Source: Stenotrophomonas sp. ESTM1D_MKCIP4_1 (GTDB taxonomy: Bacteria > Pseudomonadota > Gammaproteobacteria > Xanthomonadales > Xanthomonadaceae). From it: a DNA stretch of 64,000 nucleotides. The DNA lies in the NCBI RefSeq assembly GCF_003086895.1, contig NZ_CP026004.1, positions 3,074,731 to 3,138,730 on the forward strand. Reading direction: 5' to 3'. The notes under the pieces are model-generated. The model did no database searches. It was not told where the DNA came from and worked only from the letters and a program-made list of their open reading frames with translations. This document shows positions 22,651-31,928 of the stretch, in pieces. The position numbers were made by a program, and so were the translations under genes. Numbering within the stretch: position 1 is the first letter of the stretch; each line of letters begins with the position of its first letter.

Positions 22651-23649
22651 ATGGCAGTCAACGACGATCTGGTGGTGCTTCGCCCGGAAGGGCTGTATTG
22701 CCCTGCGGGCGATTTCCACATCGATCCGTGGCGGCCGGTGCCGCGCGCGGTCATCACCCATGGCCATGGCGACCATGCGCGTCCTGGCATGGGCGAATAC
22801 CACTGCAGCCCCGGCAGCGCGCCGATCCTGCGCTGGCGGCTGGGTGACGTGCCGCTGCAGGTGCACGCCGAAGGCCAGCCGTTCACCCTCGGCCAGGTGC
22901 AGATCTCGCTGCATCCGGCCGGCCACGTACTGGGATCGTCGCAGGTACGCATCGACGATGGCCGCCAGGTCTGGGTGGCATCGGGCGACTACAAGCGCCA
23001 GCCCGACCCGACCTGTGCGCCGTTCGAGGTGGTGCCCTGCGATACCTTCATCACTGAGGCGACGTTTGCCCTGCCCATCTACCGCTGGCCCGACACGGCA
23101 GCCGTGGCGGCGGAGATCGTGGCCTGGCGGAAGGAATGCGCGCAGCGCGGAGAAGCCGCCGTGCTGCTCTGCTATTCGCTGGGCAAGGCACAGCGGGTGC
23201 TGGGCGAACTGCTGGCCGTGGATGACACCCCCGCCTGGCTGCACGGTGCGGTGGCCAACGGCGTGGCGGTGTACCGCGAAGCAGGCATCCCAATGCTGGA
23301 GACGCTGACCGTGGCCGAACAGGGCCGTCAGCCGGACGCAGCGGGCACGCTCATCATCGCCCCGCCGTCGGCCGCCGGCACGCCCTGGCTGCGCCGCTTC
23401 GGCCGCCACCAGCTCGGTTTCGCCTCGGGCTGGATGCAGCTGCGCGGCAACCGCCGCCGCCGCAATGTCGACCGTGGCTTCGTCGTGTCCGACCACGCCG
23501 ACTGGCCCGCGCTGCTGCAGACCATCGAACAGACCGGCGCGACGCGGGTGATCGCCACCCATGGCAACACCGATGCGCTGATTCCCTTCCTGCGCGAACG
23601 TGGCGTGGCCGCCGAAGCCTTCCGCACCGATTTCGGGAGCGAGGAATGA
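22651..23649 (+). CDS. Ligase-associated metallo-beta-lactamase-fold DNA exonuclease
   Basis: A 332-residue protein of the MBL/beta-CASP nuclease family (the 'ligase-associated DNA exonuclease' type, TIGR04122-like). The metal site HGHGDH (H37, H39, D41, H42) is intact, followed by HPAGHVLGS, SGDYKRQPDPT and the C-terminal SDHADW. The fold is that of SNM1/Pso2 and Artemis nucleases, which process damaged DNA ends. It is the first gene of a four-gene operon with ligase, helicase and phosphoesterase; its stop overlaps the ligase start (ATGA). Confidence 0.9.
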   Translation: MAVNDDLVVLRPEGLYCPAGDFHIDPWRPVPRAVITHGHGDHARPGMGEYHCSPGSAPILRWRLGDVPLQVHAEGQPFTLGQVQISLHPAGHVLGSSQVRIDDGRQVWVASGDYKRQPDPTCAPFEVVPCDTFITEATFALPIYRWPDTAAVAAEIVAWRKECAQRGEAAVLLCYSLGKAQRVLGELLAVDDTPAWLHGAVANGVAVYREAGIPMLETLTVAEQGRQPDAAGTLIIAPPSAAGTPWLRRFGRHQLGFASGWMQLRGNRRRRNVDRGFVVSDHADWPALLQTIEQTGATRVIATHGNTDALIPFLRERGVAAEAFRTDFGSEE

Positions 23650-25253
23650 AGGCCTTCGCCGCGCTGTACCAGCGGCTGGACCGCAGCACCGCCACCCTGG
23701 ACAAGCGTGCGGCCCTGGTCGACTACTTCGCCCACGCGGACGCGCACGATGCTGCGTGGGCGCTGTACCTGCTCAGTGGCGGCAAGGTCGGTGGCGCGCG
23801 CCGGAAGATCGCCGCCAGTGGCGAACTGCGCGCATGGGTGAGCGAGGAATCCGGACTGCCCGCGTGGCTGGTCGAGGACAGCTACGCGCAGGTGGGTGAC
23901 CTGGCCGAAACGCTGACCCTGCTGCTGGATGATCCGGCGCAGCCCGCGCCCGACCGTCCGCTGGCCGAATGGATCGAGCAGCACCTGCTGGCCGTCGCCA
24001 ACCAGCCCGAGGATGTGCGCCGCGCTGCCGTGGTCAGCGGCTGGCGGCAACTGCCGGCCAGCCAGCGCCTGGTGTTCAACAAACTGCTGACCGGCGCGCT
24101 GCGCGTGGGCGTATCGCAGCGGCTGGTGCAACAGGCACTGGCCGAATGGTCTGGGCTGGACATCGCCCGCATCGCCCAGCGCATGCTGGGCGAATGGGTG
24201 CCCTCGCCCGGCCTGCTGGCGCAGCTGCTGTCACCGCAGGAACTGCCGCTGGACCGCCAGCAGCCCTATCCGTTCTTCCTCGCTTCGCCACTGGAAGGCG
24301 AGCCGGGCGAGCGCCTGGGCGCGATCGAAGACTGGCTGCTGGAATGGAAGTGGGATGGCATCCGCCTGCAGCTGCTGCGCCGCCAGGGCGAAGTGGCGCT
24401 GTGGTCGCGTGGCGAAGAGCGCCTGGATGGCCGCTTTCCCGAGATTGAACAGGCGGCCGCGGCGCTGCCCGACGGCTGCGTGATCGATGGCGAACTGCTG
24501 GCCTGGGATGAAGCCGATGACCTGCCACGTGCGTTCACTGCACTGCAGACGCGCATCCAGCGCCGCAAGCCCGGTGCGGCAACGCTGCGCAACACGCCGG
24601 TGCGCGTACTGGCCTACGATCTGCTGGAACGCGATGGCCAGGACCTGCGCGAACAGCCCCTGCAGCAGCGGCGCGCGCAGTTGGCCGAACTGATCGGTGC
24701 GCTGGGCGATGTGCGCATCCAACTGTCGCCGGACGTGCATGCCGACGACTGGACGCACGCCGCGCAGCTGCGCGAAGCGGCGCGCGAGCGTGGCGTGGAA
24801 GGGCTGATGCTCAAGCGCCGTGAGTCGATCTACCAGGCGGGGCGCCGCCGCGGCGACTGGTGGAAATGGAAGGTCGACCCGCTCACGATCGACGCCGTGC
24901 TGTTGTATGCGCAGGCCGGCCATGGCCGGCGCAGCACGCTGTACACCGATTACACCTTTGGCGTCTGGGATGGCGACACGCTGGTGCCGGTGGCCAAGGC
25001 GTATTCCGGGCTGGACGACAAGGAGATCCTCGCGCTGGACCGCTGGATCCGCGCCAATACCCGCGAACGCTTCGGACCGGTGCGCAGCGTGCGCGGCGAA
25101 CAGGTGTTCGAGCTCGGCTTCGAGGCAGTCAACCGCAGCGCGCGACACAAATCCGGTATTGCGGTGCGCTTCCCGCGCATCCTGCGCTGGCGCCAGGACA
25201 AGCCGGCCCGTGAGGCCGACGAGCTGTCGACGCTGCAGGCCCTGGCACGATGA
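23646..25253 (+). CDS. ATP-dependent DNA ligase of the Lhr-associated repair cluster
   Basis: A 535-residue ATP-dependent ligase. An N-terminal DNA-binding domain (about 1-200) is followed by the adenylation domain, with the nucleotidyl lysine K235 in EWKWDG, motif III (VIDGELLAWD), motif IV (VEGLMLKRRES), motif V (WWKWKVDP), and an OB domain. This is the LigB/'TIGR04120' type, distinct from the replicative NAD+-dependent LigA, and used for repair. It is coupled to its neighbours by ATGA overlaps at both ends. Confidence 0.93.
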   Translation: MKAFAALYQRLDRSTATLDKRAALVDYFAHADAHDAAWALYLLSGGKVGGARRKIAASGELRAWVSEESGLPAWLVEDSYAQVGDLAETLTLLLDDPAQPAPDRPLAEWIEQHLLAVANQPEDVRRAAVVSGWRQLPASQRLVFNKLLTGALRVGVSQRLVQQALAEWSGLDIARIAQRMLGEWVPSPGLLAQLLSPQELPLDRQQPYPFFLASPLEGEPGERLGAIEDWLLEWKWDGIRLQLLRRQGEVALWSRGEERLDGRFPEIEQAAAALPDGCVIDGELLAWDEADDLPRAFTALQTRIQRRKPGAATLRNTPVRVLAYDLLERDGQDLREQPLQQRRAQLAELIGALGDVRIQLSPDVHADDWTHAAQLREAARERGVEGLMLKRRESIYQAGRRRGDWWKWKVDPLTIDAVLLYAQAGHGRRSTLYTDYTFGVWDGDTLVPVAKAYSGLDDKEILALDRWIRANTRERFGPVRSVRGEQVFELGFEAVNRSARHKSGIAVRFPRILRWRQDKPAREADELSTLQALAR

Positions 25254-27709
25254 AGCGAAGCGATGCGCTGCAGCGGCTGCAGGCCTGGTTCGGCAGCCGC
25301 GGTTGGAAACCCCTGCCGTTCCAGCGTGCAATGTGGCGGCACTATCTGGCCGGTGCGTCCGGCCTGCTGCACACCCCGACCGGCAGCGGCAAGACCCTGG
25401 CGATGTTCGGCGGTCCGCTGCTGCAGGCGATGATCGATCCATTGCCCGCGCCGCCGCGGGCAAACGCAGTGCGGCCCCTGCAGGTGCTGTGGGTGACGCC
25501 GCTGCGGGCGCTGGCCAGCGACACCGCACGCGCCCTGCAGGCGCCCATCGAGGGCCTGGGGCTGGGCTGGAAGGTGGGCCTGCGCAGTGGCGATGCCAGC
25601 AGCCGCGACCGCCGCCTCGCCCGCGAAGGACGTATCGATGTGCTGGTGACCACGCCCGAATCGCTGGCGCTGCTGCTGAGCTACCCCGACACGCTGCAGC
25701 GCATGCGCCAGCTGCGCTGCGTGGTGGTGGACGAATGGCACGAACTGATGGGCAACAAGCGCGGCGTGCTGCTGCAGTTGAACCTGGCGCTGCTGCGCGA
25801 TGCGGCGCCTGCGCTGCAGCTGTGGGGGCTGTCCGCCACGCTGGGCAACCTGCAGCAGGCGCGCGACGTGCTGCTGCCCGGCAGGCCCGAGGCAGTGCAG
25901 GTGGAAGGCGCACGACAACGGCCCGTGGCAATCAGCAGCCTGCTGCCCGCCAGCGGCGAGCGCTTCCCGTGGGCAGGCCACCTCGGCCTGGGCCAGTTGC
26001 CGCGCGTGCTGGATGCGCTGATGGCGGCGCGCAGCACGCTGCTGTTCACCAACACGCGGGCGCAGGCCGAGCTGTGGCACCAGGCGCTGGCGGCGGTCTG
26101 GCCGGAAGATGCGCAGACGCTGGCCCTGCACCACGGCTCGCTCGACGCGGGCCTGCGCCAGCAGGTGGAAGACGGCCTGCGCGCGGGCACGCTGCGCTGC
26201 GTGGTGGCCACCTCCAGCCTCGACCTCGGCGTGGACTTCCCCGAAGTGGACCAGGTGCTGCAGCTGGGCAGCCCGAAGGGCGTGGCGCGCCTGCGCCAGC
26301 GTGCGGGGCGCGCGCGACATCGGCCCGGGGCAAGCGGCAGCGTGCTGTGCGTGCCCACCCATGCCCTGGAGCTGGCCGAGTACGCCGCCGTGCGGCGCGC
26401 CCTGCGCGAAGGCATCACCGAACCGCGCACGCCGCCCACGCTGTCACTGGACGTGCTGGCCCAGCACGCGGTCAGCCGTGCGCTGGCCGGCGGCTTCCAG
26501 GCCGATGCACTGCTCGCGCAGGTGCGGCGCACGCATGCGTTCGCCGAGCTGCAGGACACGCAGTGGCAGGACGTGCTCGCGTTCATCGTGCAGGGTGGCC
26601 GCGCTTTGGCGCAGTACCCCGAGTACCACAAGGTCGTGCTGGACGACGATGGCCAGTACCGCATGCATGACCGCCGCCAGGCGCTGCGCCACCGCCTGTC
26701 CATCGGCACCATCAGCAGCGATGGCAGCGTGCGCGTGCAGTTTCTGCGCGGCGGTGGCCTGGGCGCGGTGGAAGAACAGTTCGCCAGCCGCCTGCGCCGC
26801 GGCGATCGCTTCCAGTTCGCCGGCCGCCTGCTGGAACTGGTGCAGCTGCGCGACATGACCGCCTACGTGCGGCTGGCGCGCGGCAGCGGCAACGGCGTGG
26901 TGCCGCGCTGGCAGGGCGGCCAGCTGCCGCTGTCCATGGCGCTGGGCCGCGAACTGGAAGCGGTGCTGTCCGGCGCGGACAACAGCGCCGAGGCGCGCTG
27001 GCTGGCGCCGCTGCTGGGCCTGCAGGAAGCCCTCTCGGAACGTCCTGCCCCATCGCGGCTGCTGCTGGAAGATGTGCGGCGGCGCGAAGGACAGTTCCTG
27101 TTCGTCTATCCCTTCGCCGGCCGCCACGTGCACGAGGCGCTGGCGGCGCTGCTGTCGCTGCGCTGCACGCGCCTGCAGCGCAACAGCATCGGCTATGCCG
27201 TGAACGATCACGGCCTGGTCCTGGCGCCGGCCGAAGCCATCACGCTGGACGCGGCAGCCTGGCAGACGTTGTTCGACCCGGCCGACCTTCTGGACGATCT
27301 GCGCGCGGCGGTGAATCTGGGCGAGCTGGCGCGACGCCAGTTCCGCGGCATCGCCCGGGTGGCCGGGCTGCTGGTGCCGAGCCTGCCCGGCGGCATGCCG
27401 CGTTCACTGCGCCAGCTGCAGGCCTCGGCCGGCCTGCTGTACGACGTGCTGCGTGAACATGACCCCGGCCACCTGCTGCTGGCCCAGGCCGAGCAGGAAG
27501 TCCTCACCGATGCGCTCGACCTTCCCGGCCTGCAGCAGGCCCTGCAGCGCATCGCCACGCAGTCGGTATCACTGCAGCGGCCGCCGACACTGACTCCGCT
27601 GGGCTTTCCACTGTGGGCCGAGCGCCTGCGCGGGCAGTTCAGCAACGAGGACTGGCGTACCCGCGTGCAGCGCGCAGCGCAGCAGCTGGAGCACCGCCAT
27701 GGCCACTGA
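25250..27709 (+). CDS. Lhr-type DEXH helicase, ligase-associated
   Basis: An 819-residue superfamily 2 helicase. Walker A is TPTGSGKT (K48), motif Ia VTPLRALASDTARAL, motif II VVVDEWHEL (DEWH rather than DEXH-Ser), motif III LSATLG, and motif VI QRAGRARHRPG. The C-terminal region after about 430 is the Lhr-core winged-helix and beta-barrel part. It corresponds to the 'ligase-associated DNA damage response DEXH box helicase', a 3'-5' DNA translocase and RNA:DNA unwinder in studied relatives. It overlaps the pdeM gene by 11 bases. Confidence 0.92.
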   Translation: MKRSDALQRLQAWFGSRGWKPLPFQRAMWRHYLAGASGLLHTPTGSGKTLAMFGGPLLQAMIDPLPAPPRANAVRPLQVLWVTPLRALASDTARALQAPIEGLGLGWKVGLRSGDASSRDRRLAREGRIDVLVTTPESLALLLSYPDTLQRMRQLRCVVVDEWHELMGNKRGVLLQLNLALLRDAAPALQLWGLSATLGNLQQARDVLLPGRPEAVQVEGARQRPVAISSLLPASGERFPWAGHLGLGQLPRVLDALMAARSTLLFTNTRAQAELWHQALAAVWPEDAQTLALHHGSLDAGLRQQVEDGLRAGTLRCVVATSSLDLGVDFPEVDQVLQLGSPKGVARLRQRAGRARHRPGASGSVLCVPTHALELAEYAAVRRALREGITEPRTPPTLSLDVLAQHAVSRALAGGFQADALLAQVRRTHAFAELQDTQWQDVLAFIVQGGRALAQYPEYHKVVLDDDGQYRMHDRRQALRHRLSIGTISSDGSVRVQFLRGGGLGAVEEQFASRLRRGDRFQFAGRLLELVQLRDMTAYVRLARGSGNGVVPRWQGGQLPLSMALGRELEAVLSGADNSAEARWLAPLLGLQEALSERPAPSRLLLEDVRRREGQFLFVYPFAGRHVHEALAALLSLRCTRLQRNSIGYAVNDHGLVLAPAEAITLDAAAWQTLFDPADLLDDLRAAVNLGELARRQFRGIARVAGLLVPSLPGGMPRSLRQLQASAGLLYDVLREHDPGHLLLAQAEQEVLTDALDLPGLQQALQRIATQSVSLQRPPTLTPLGFPLWAERLRGQFSNEDWRTRVQRAAQQLEHRHGH

Positions 27710-28340
27710 GCTGCCAATGCTGATTGCCGGCGAACCGGTGAGCCTGCTCGGCGCGCGTGCGTTGTCGTGGCCGGCACGGCAGGCACTGCTGATCGCCGAC
27801 CTGCACCTGGGCAAGGCCGACGTGTTCCGCCGCGCCGGCATCGCCCTGCCCAGCGGCGGCACCGGAGACGATCTGCAGCGCCTGCAGGCGCTGGTGCATC
27901 AGCAGGCCTGCCGCGAACTTTGGATCCTGGGCGACATCCTGCACGGGCCGGCGCATCGCGCCGCGTGGCATCGGCAATGGCTGGGCTGGCGCGAGCAGCA
28001 CGCCGCACTGGAGGTGCACGTGATCCGCGGCAACCATGATCGGCAACTGCCACAGGCGGCACTGCAGGTGCAGATCCATGATGACCTGCGGTTGGGCCCG
28101 TTCCTGCTCTGTCACGAGCCGCGGCAGGACGCGCACGCGCACGTGATCGCCGGCCACATCCATCCACAGGTCGCCCTGCCCGCCTTGCGGCGACGCTTTC
28201 CTGCGTTCTGGCTGCGCGAGGCGCAGACCGTACTGCCGGCCTTCTCGGCCTTCACTGCCGGCGTGGTGCCACCGCGGCGGCGCGGCGAACAATGGATCGC
28301 CTGCGTGGAAAACCAACTGGTTGCGCTGCCCGTGCGTTGA
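27699..28340 (+). CDS. pdeM: Ligase-associated DNA damage response endonuclease PdeM
   Basis: A 213-residue calcineurin-like metallophosphoesterase. Metal ligands are visible in DLHLGK (about 34-39), GDILHG, RGNHDRQ and AGHIHP. This is the MPE partner of the Lhr-core cluster (TIGR04123, PdeM), shown in related systems to have phosphodiesterase or endonuclease activity. It is the last gene of the operon (MBL exonuclease, ligase, helicase, PdeM); a short unrelated gene lies convergent after it. Confidence 0.92.
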   Translation: MATELPMLIAGEPVSLLGARALSWPARQALLIADLHLGKADVFRRAGIALPSGGTGDDLQRLQALVHQQACRELWILGDILHGPAHRAAWHRQWLGWREQHAALEVHVIRGNHDRQLPQAALQVQIHDDLRLGPFLLCHEPRQDAHAHVIAGHIHPQVALPALRRRFPAFWLREAQTVLPAFSAFTAGVVPPRRRGEQWIACVENQLVALPVR

Positions 28341-28368
28341 ACAGCGCGCGGGCGGACCCGCGCCGCGA

Positions 28369-28638
28369 TCAGGCCGGTCGCGCGAGCAGTTCCGGCATCA
28401 CCCGGAAATCAGCGCCGCTGTCGTTGCTGCGGCGGGGCAAGGCCTGGATGGCCAGCAGCATTTCCCGTGCGCAGGTACGGATGCGTGCGTGGTGCGCCGG
28501 CGCCGAATGGCTGATCAGGCTGCCCACATGGAACTCGAATACATCTTCCAGGACGTCGGGCTGGTCCTCGTGCAGCATCTGCAGCAGGCCCCTCAGTTTG
28601 CAGATTTCCGATTCCAGCTCATCGACCGCGAACAACAT
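28369..28638 (-). CDS. Small conserved-looking protein, unknown function
   Basis: An 89-residue protein that I cannot assign. It begins MLFAVDELESEICKLRGLLQ, is acidic and probably helical in the first half (EDQPDVLEDVFEFHVG), then has SHSAPAHHARIRTCAREMLLAIQAL. A ribosome binding site (GGAGG) sits 6 bases before the ATG, supporting the start over a longer frame. It is convergent with pdeM. The gap up to the monooxygenase stop (28639-28815) shows nothing else. Confidence 0.65.
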   Translation of the reverse strand: MLFAVDELESEICKLRGLLQMLHEDQPDVLEDVFEFHVGSLISHSAPAHHARIRTCAREMLLAIQALPRRSNDSGADFRVMPELLARPA

Positions 28639-28815
28639 GGCATCCTCCTCGAATACAGCGGCACATCCAGGCCGCAACAGGCCGCGACAGCGCCGTCGCC
28701 CGGCCACGCGCGATGTTCGATCACGGAAAGGAAAACGGGCGACGCGCCAATGGCGTGCTCCCTTCTTCTCGCACATCCGCAGTGAGATGTTTGTTAATTG
28801 CCGTGACGGCGTGGC

Positions 28816-30084
28816 TCACGCGCGCAGGGCAACCGGGCGGGGCGCCAAGCGTGCCGGGGCCTGCGACAGCGCGTCGATGAAGGCCGGATCCAGCGCCATC
28901 GCACCGAACCAGCCGTGCTGGGTGCCGCTGAGCACGCGCAGCATATGGCCGCGGCCACCGGGCATGCGCCCCATCGGCCCCAGCAGTACATCGCGCGCCT
29001 TGGCCCACGCATCCCGCTCGGACTGGAACAGCGGCGTCAGCCAGCGGCTCCAGCGCTGGTAGACCGCCACGTGCGCGCGCCGAGCGGCCTGGTAGGCCTG
29101 CAGTGCGGCGTCGCCCGCGCCGTGCGTGCGTAGTGCATCGCGCAGGGCCAGCGCATCGAGCAGGGCCATGTTGACGCCCTGCCCCAGCTGCGGGCTCATG
29201 GCATGGGCGGCATCGCCGGCCAGCACCAGGCGGCCCTGGTGCCAACGCTTCATCACCGCATCGCGGTAAACGGCGCGGGCCAGCTGGCCGGCGTCCTGCA
29301 GGTGAGCGAAGCGCGCACTGGCCTGCGGCCACAGGGCATGCAGCTCGTCCAGCCATGGCGCCATGCCATCGTGCTGCCAGCGGTCGAAATCGGCGCGCGG
29401 CAGGCTCCAGAAGAAACTCAATCGTGGCGTGCTGTCGCCCGGACGGGTGCCGACCGGCAGCAGCCCGATCATCCTGCGCGCAGCCACATAGCGCTGGCGC
29501 AGTTCATTCACGTGCGGCCAGTCGTCTGCGGGCAGCAGGCACCACAGCGCTCCCCACGGATAGACGCGATCCAGCGCGATGCCCTGCTCGATGCCGCCGC
29601 GCAGCGTGGACGCCGCACCATCGGCCGCCACCACCAGATCGAACGGCCCATGTGCGCGCCCCTCGCTGTCGCGCAGGCGGCCCTGCTCGGCATCCACCGC
29701 GACGATACCGGTGCCGGCATGCAGCTGGCCGGCGCCGCCGCGGGCCTGGTCCAAAAGTGAGAACAGCGCCCCGCGCTGCATGCCCAGGCCATGCAGGCGC
29801 GCGTCCAGCCCGGCATAGCCCATGTCCATCACCGCCCGTTCGCACGGCGTGTCGCCATACAGCCGGTGCACCGGTGCCGCATGCGCGCGCACCTGGTCCA
29901 GCAGGCCCATCTGCCACAACACCTGCAGGCCACTGGGCTGCAGCAGGAAGCCGGCGCCTACCGGCCCGGGCGTCGGCACCCGTTCAAAGATCTCCACCTC
30001 ATGCCCATCGCGGGTGAGCAGGATGGCCAATGCCTGGCCGGCGGTGCCGTAGCCGATCACGGCGATGCGCAGTCGTTCCTTCAT
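28816..30084 (-). CDS. FAD-dependent monooxygenase (aromatic hydroxylase type)
   Basis: A 422-residue flavoprotein of the UbiH / p-hydroxybenzoate hydroxylase family. The FAD Rossmann motif VIGYGTAGQALAILL is at the N-terminus (third glycine position is Ala-tolerant here), the DG motif is VVAADGAAS near 160, and the ribityl motif is LVLAGDAAHAMSPQLGQGVN near 285. Such enzymes hydroxylate aromatic or polyketide-like substrates with NAD(P)H. No partner genes reveal the substrate. The C-terminal part WSRWLTPLFQSE fits FAD monooxygenases of about 400 residues. The start at 30084 is the ATG just before the Rossmann strand. Confidence 0.88.
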   Translation of the reverse strand: MKERLRIAVIGYGTAGQALAILLTRDGHEVEIFERVPTPGPVGAGFLLQPSGLQVLWQMGLLDQVRAHAAPVHRLYGDTPCERAVMDMGYAGLDARLHGLGMQRGALFSLLDQARGGAGQLHAGTGIVAVDAEQGRLRDSEGRAHGPFDLVVAADGAASTLRGGIEQGIALDRVYPWGALWCLLPADDWPHVNELRQRYVAARRMIGLLPVGTRPGDSTPRLSFFWSLPRADFDRWQHDGMAPWLDELHALWPQASARFAHLQDAGQLARAVYRDAVMKRWHQGRLVLAGDAAHAMSPQLGQGVNMALLDALALRDALRTHGAGDAALQAYQAARRAHVAVYQRWSRWLTPLFQSERDAWAKARDVLLGPMGRMPGGRGHMLRVLSGTQHGWFGAMALDPAFIDALSQAPARLAPRPVALRA

Positions 30085-30137
30085 GCCTGCATTGTGCCCG
30101 AGGCGGATTGCGGATGGAGACCGCGCCCGTACCCGGC

Positions 30138-30160
30138 ATCCACGCATGGCGTGGATCTAC
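30138..30160 (-). repeat. SMAG-like element
   Basis: ATCCACGC and GCGTGGAT arms around ATG end in CTAC, so the GTAG head is on the minus strand. It lies between the cold-shock terminator and the monooxygenase start. Confidence 0.75.
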
Positions 30161-30196
30161 CGGCCGCCGGAGTGCCCGCACGCCGATGGGCCGGGC

Positions 30197-30224
30197 AAAA
30201 AAAACCCCGCCGAAGCGGGGTTTT
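30197..30224 (-). terminator. Rho-independent terminator of the cold-shock gene
   Basis: Read on the minus strand, ACCCCGC and GCGGGGT form a stem around TTCG and are followed by a run of eight Ts. It lies 20 bases after the cold-shock stop codon. Confidence 0.92.
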
Positions 30225-30243
30225 CAACGCACTGTCGAGTGGA

Positions 30244-30450
30244 TCACTCGGCCGGCGTGATGTTCGACGCCTGCGCACCCTTCGGGCCCTGGGTCACGTC
30301 ATAGGTGACACGCTGGCCTTCCTGCAGGCTGCGGAAGCCCTTGGAGTTGATGGCGGAGAAGTGCGCGAACACGTCGGCGCTGCCATCCTCCGGCGAGATG
30401 AAGCCAAATCCCTTGGCGTCGTTGAACCACTTGACGGTACCGTTCGGCAT
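30244..30450 (-). CDS. cspA: Cold-shock protein, CspA family
   Basis: A 68-residue single cold-shock domain with both RNA-binding motifs, KGFGFISP (RNP1) and VFAHFSAI (RNP2), starting [11 protein letters not shown] and ending QASNITPAE. It binds single-stranded nucleic acid as an RNA chaperone. The ATG at 30450 starts the domain directly; the frame is open 30 codons upstream, but this is leader. Between this start and the MTI phosphorylase stop lie 86 bases, which must hold the promoter and a leader; no clear box stands out. Confidence 0.95.
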   Translation of the reverse strand: MPNGTVKWFNDAKGFGFISPEDGSADVFAHFSAINSKGFRSLQEGQRVTYDVTQGPKGAQASNITPAE

Positions 30451-30536
30451 GAAATGCGAGACCTTTGCAATGAATGGGTGGTGTACGCTGAACCCGCGTA
30501 CCGGCTGAGTATGCAAAGCTTGCCCGAGGATGACAA

Positions 30537-31283
30537 TCACCCCCGCGCCAATTCGCCTACCAGTTCCGGAAGTCCATTGCTGGCGGCCTGCACATTGGCC
30601 AGCACTTCGGCCATGGTGATCTCTTCACCGTCGCCGCAGCCGGCGGCCCAGTTCGCCACGATCGCCAGGCACGCATAATCCAGCCCCAGCTCCCGTGCCA
30701 GCGCGGCTTCCGGCATGCCGGTCATACCCACCAGGTCGCAGCCGTCACGGCGCATGCGGGCGATTTCGGCGATGGTTTCCAGCCGCGGCCCCTGGGTGGC
30801 GCCATAGCAGCCGCCATCGTGCACCTTCACGCCGGTCACCTTCGCCGCCGCCAGGATCTTGCTGCGCAGCAGCGGGGTGTAGGGGTGGCCGAAGTCCACG
30901 TGCAGCACGTCGGTGCCCTCTTCTTCGCAGAGAGTGCTGATCCGGCCCCAGGTGTAATCGATGATCTGGTCCGGGCAGGCCAGCACGCGCGGCCCGAAGT
31001 CGTCACCGATGCCGCCCACCGTGTTCAGCGCCAGCACCCGCTGCGCGCCGATCTGCTGCAGCGCGGCCAGGTTGGCGCGGTAGTTGATCTTGTGCGGCGG
31101 CAGCGAATGGCCCTCGCCGTGGCGCGCCAGGAAGGCCACGCGGTTGCCCAGCAGCGTGCCCACGCGCACCGGACCGGACGGACGGCCGAAGCGGGTATCG
31201 ACCTCGTGCGTCTGCACGTCGTCAAGCTTGGCCAGGTTGTAGACACCGGTGCCGCCAATCACGGCCAGGGCAATCTGTTGCAT
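30537..31283 (-). CDS. S-methyl-5'-thioinosine phosphorylase (MTAP/PNP family)
   Basis: A 248-residue purine nucleoside phosphorylase. Motifs: VIGGTGVY at the N-terminus (phosphate site), [29 protein letters not shown] and [10 protein letters not shown]. The Pseudomonas homologue prefers methylthioinosine, and the short form without the MTAP signature suggests the same here; methylthioadenosine is the alternative. It salvages the purine from polyamine and quorum-signal synthesis, and its neighbour Hpt would use the hypoxanthine released. GGAG 8 bases before the ATG at 31283 decides the start over a GTG nine bases upstream. Confidence 0.88.
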   Translation of the reverse strand: MQQIALAVIGGTGVYNLAKLDDVQTHEVDTRFGRPSGPVRVGTLLGNRVAFLARHGEGHSLPPHKINYRANLAALQQIGAQRVLALNTVGGIGDDFGPRVLACPDQIIDYTWGRISTLCEEEGTDVLHVDFGHPYTPLLRSKILAAAKVTGVKVHDGGCYGATQGPRLETIAEIARMRRDGCDLVGMTGMPEAALARELGLDYACLAIVANWAAGCGDGEEITMAEVLANVQAASNGLPELVGELARG

Positions 31284-31373
31284 GCAATGCACTCCAGGAG
31301 AGACAAACGCCGGCCCCCGAAGATGCCGGCGCGGGACAGGACAGGACAGGAACAGGCCGCGGACGGCCCGCCC

Positions 31374-31928
31374 TTATTCCTTCATCGCGTATATGGCCGG
31401 CACGCAGCGCAGAGTTTCGTTGACGTCCATGCCGAAGCCGAAGACATAACGGTCAGGCAGTTCGATGCCGGCGTAGTCAGCGCTGACGTCCGGCAGGCCA
31501 CGGTCGTGCTTCTTCACCGTCATCGCAGCGATGCGCACGTCGGTGGCGCCCTGTTCCAGGCACCAGGTGCGCACGCCCTGCAGGGTGTAGCCCTCGTCGA
31601 GGATGTCATCGACCAGCAGCACGCGGCGGCCGAACAGCGCGGTGGCCGGCTTGTGCTTCCACACCAGGTCGCCGCCGGTGGTTTCACCGCGGTAGCGGGT
31701 GGCGTGCAGGTAATCGAACTGCACGTCCTGGCCGCGCGCGCCCAGTTCCAGCGCCAGCTGGCCGGCGAACGGCAGCGCACCGTGCATGATGGACAGGAAC
31801 AGCGGGACCTCGCCCTCGTAGTCGCGTGCGATCGCGTCGGCGATGCTGGCGATGGCCTTGTCGATGGTGGGACGGTCGACCAGCAGGTCGGCCTGGGCCA
31901 GGGCCTGGGAAATGGTGAGGTTCGGCAT
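31374..31928 (-). CDS. hpt: Hypoxanthine-guanine phosphoribosyltransferase
   Basis: A 184-residue type I phosphoribosyltransferase. The PRPP-binding motif is VLLVDDILDEGYTL, and FLSIMHGALPFAGQL forms the pyrophosphate loop. KKHDRGLPDV and YVFGFGMDVNE contact the purine. It converts hypoxanthine (and guanine) plus PRPP to IMP or GMP in the cytoplasm. It overlaps the nagZ stop by one base (TGATG) and lies 90 bases upstream of the MTI phosphorylase gene, so nagZ, hpt and the phosphorylase gene likely form one transcript. Confidence 0.92.
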   Translation of the reverse strand: MPNLTISQALAQADLLVDRPTIDKAIASIADAIARDYEGEVPLFLSIMHGALPFAGQLALELGARGQDVQFDYLHATRYRGETTGGDLVWKHKPATALFGRRVLLVDDILDEGYTLQGVRTWCLEQGATDVRIAAMTVKKHDRGLPDVSADYAGIELPDRYVFGFGMDVNETLRCVPAIYAMKE

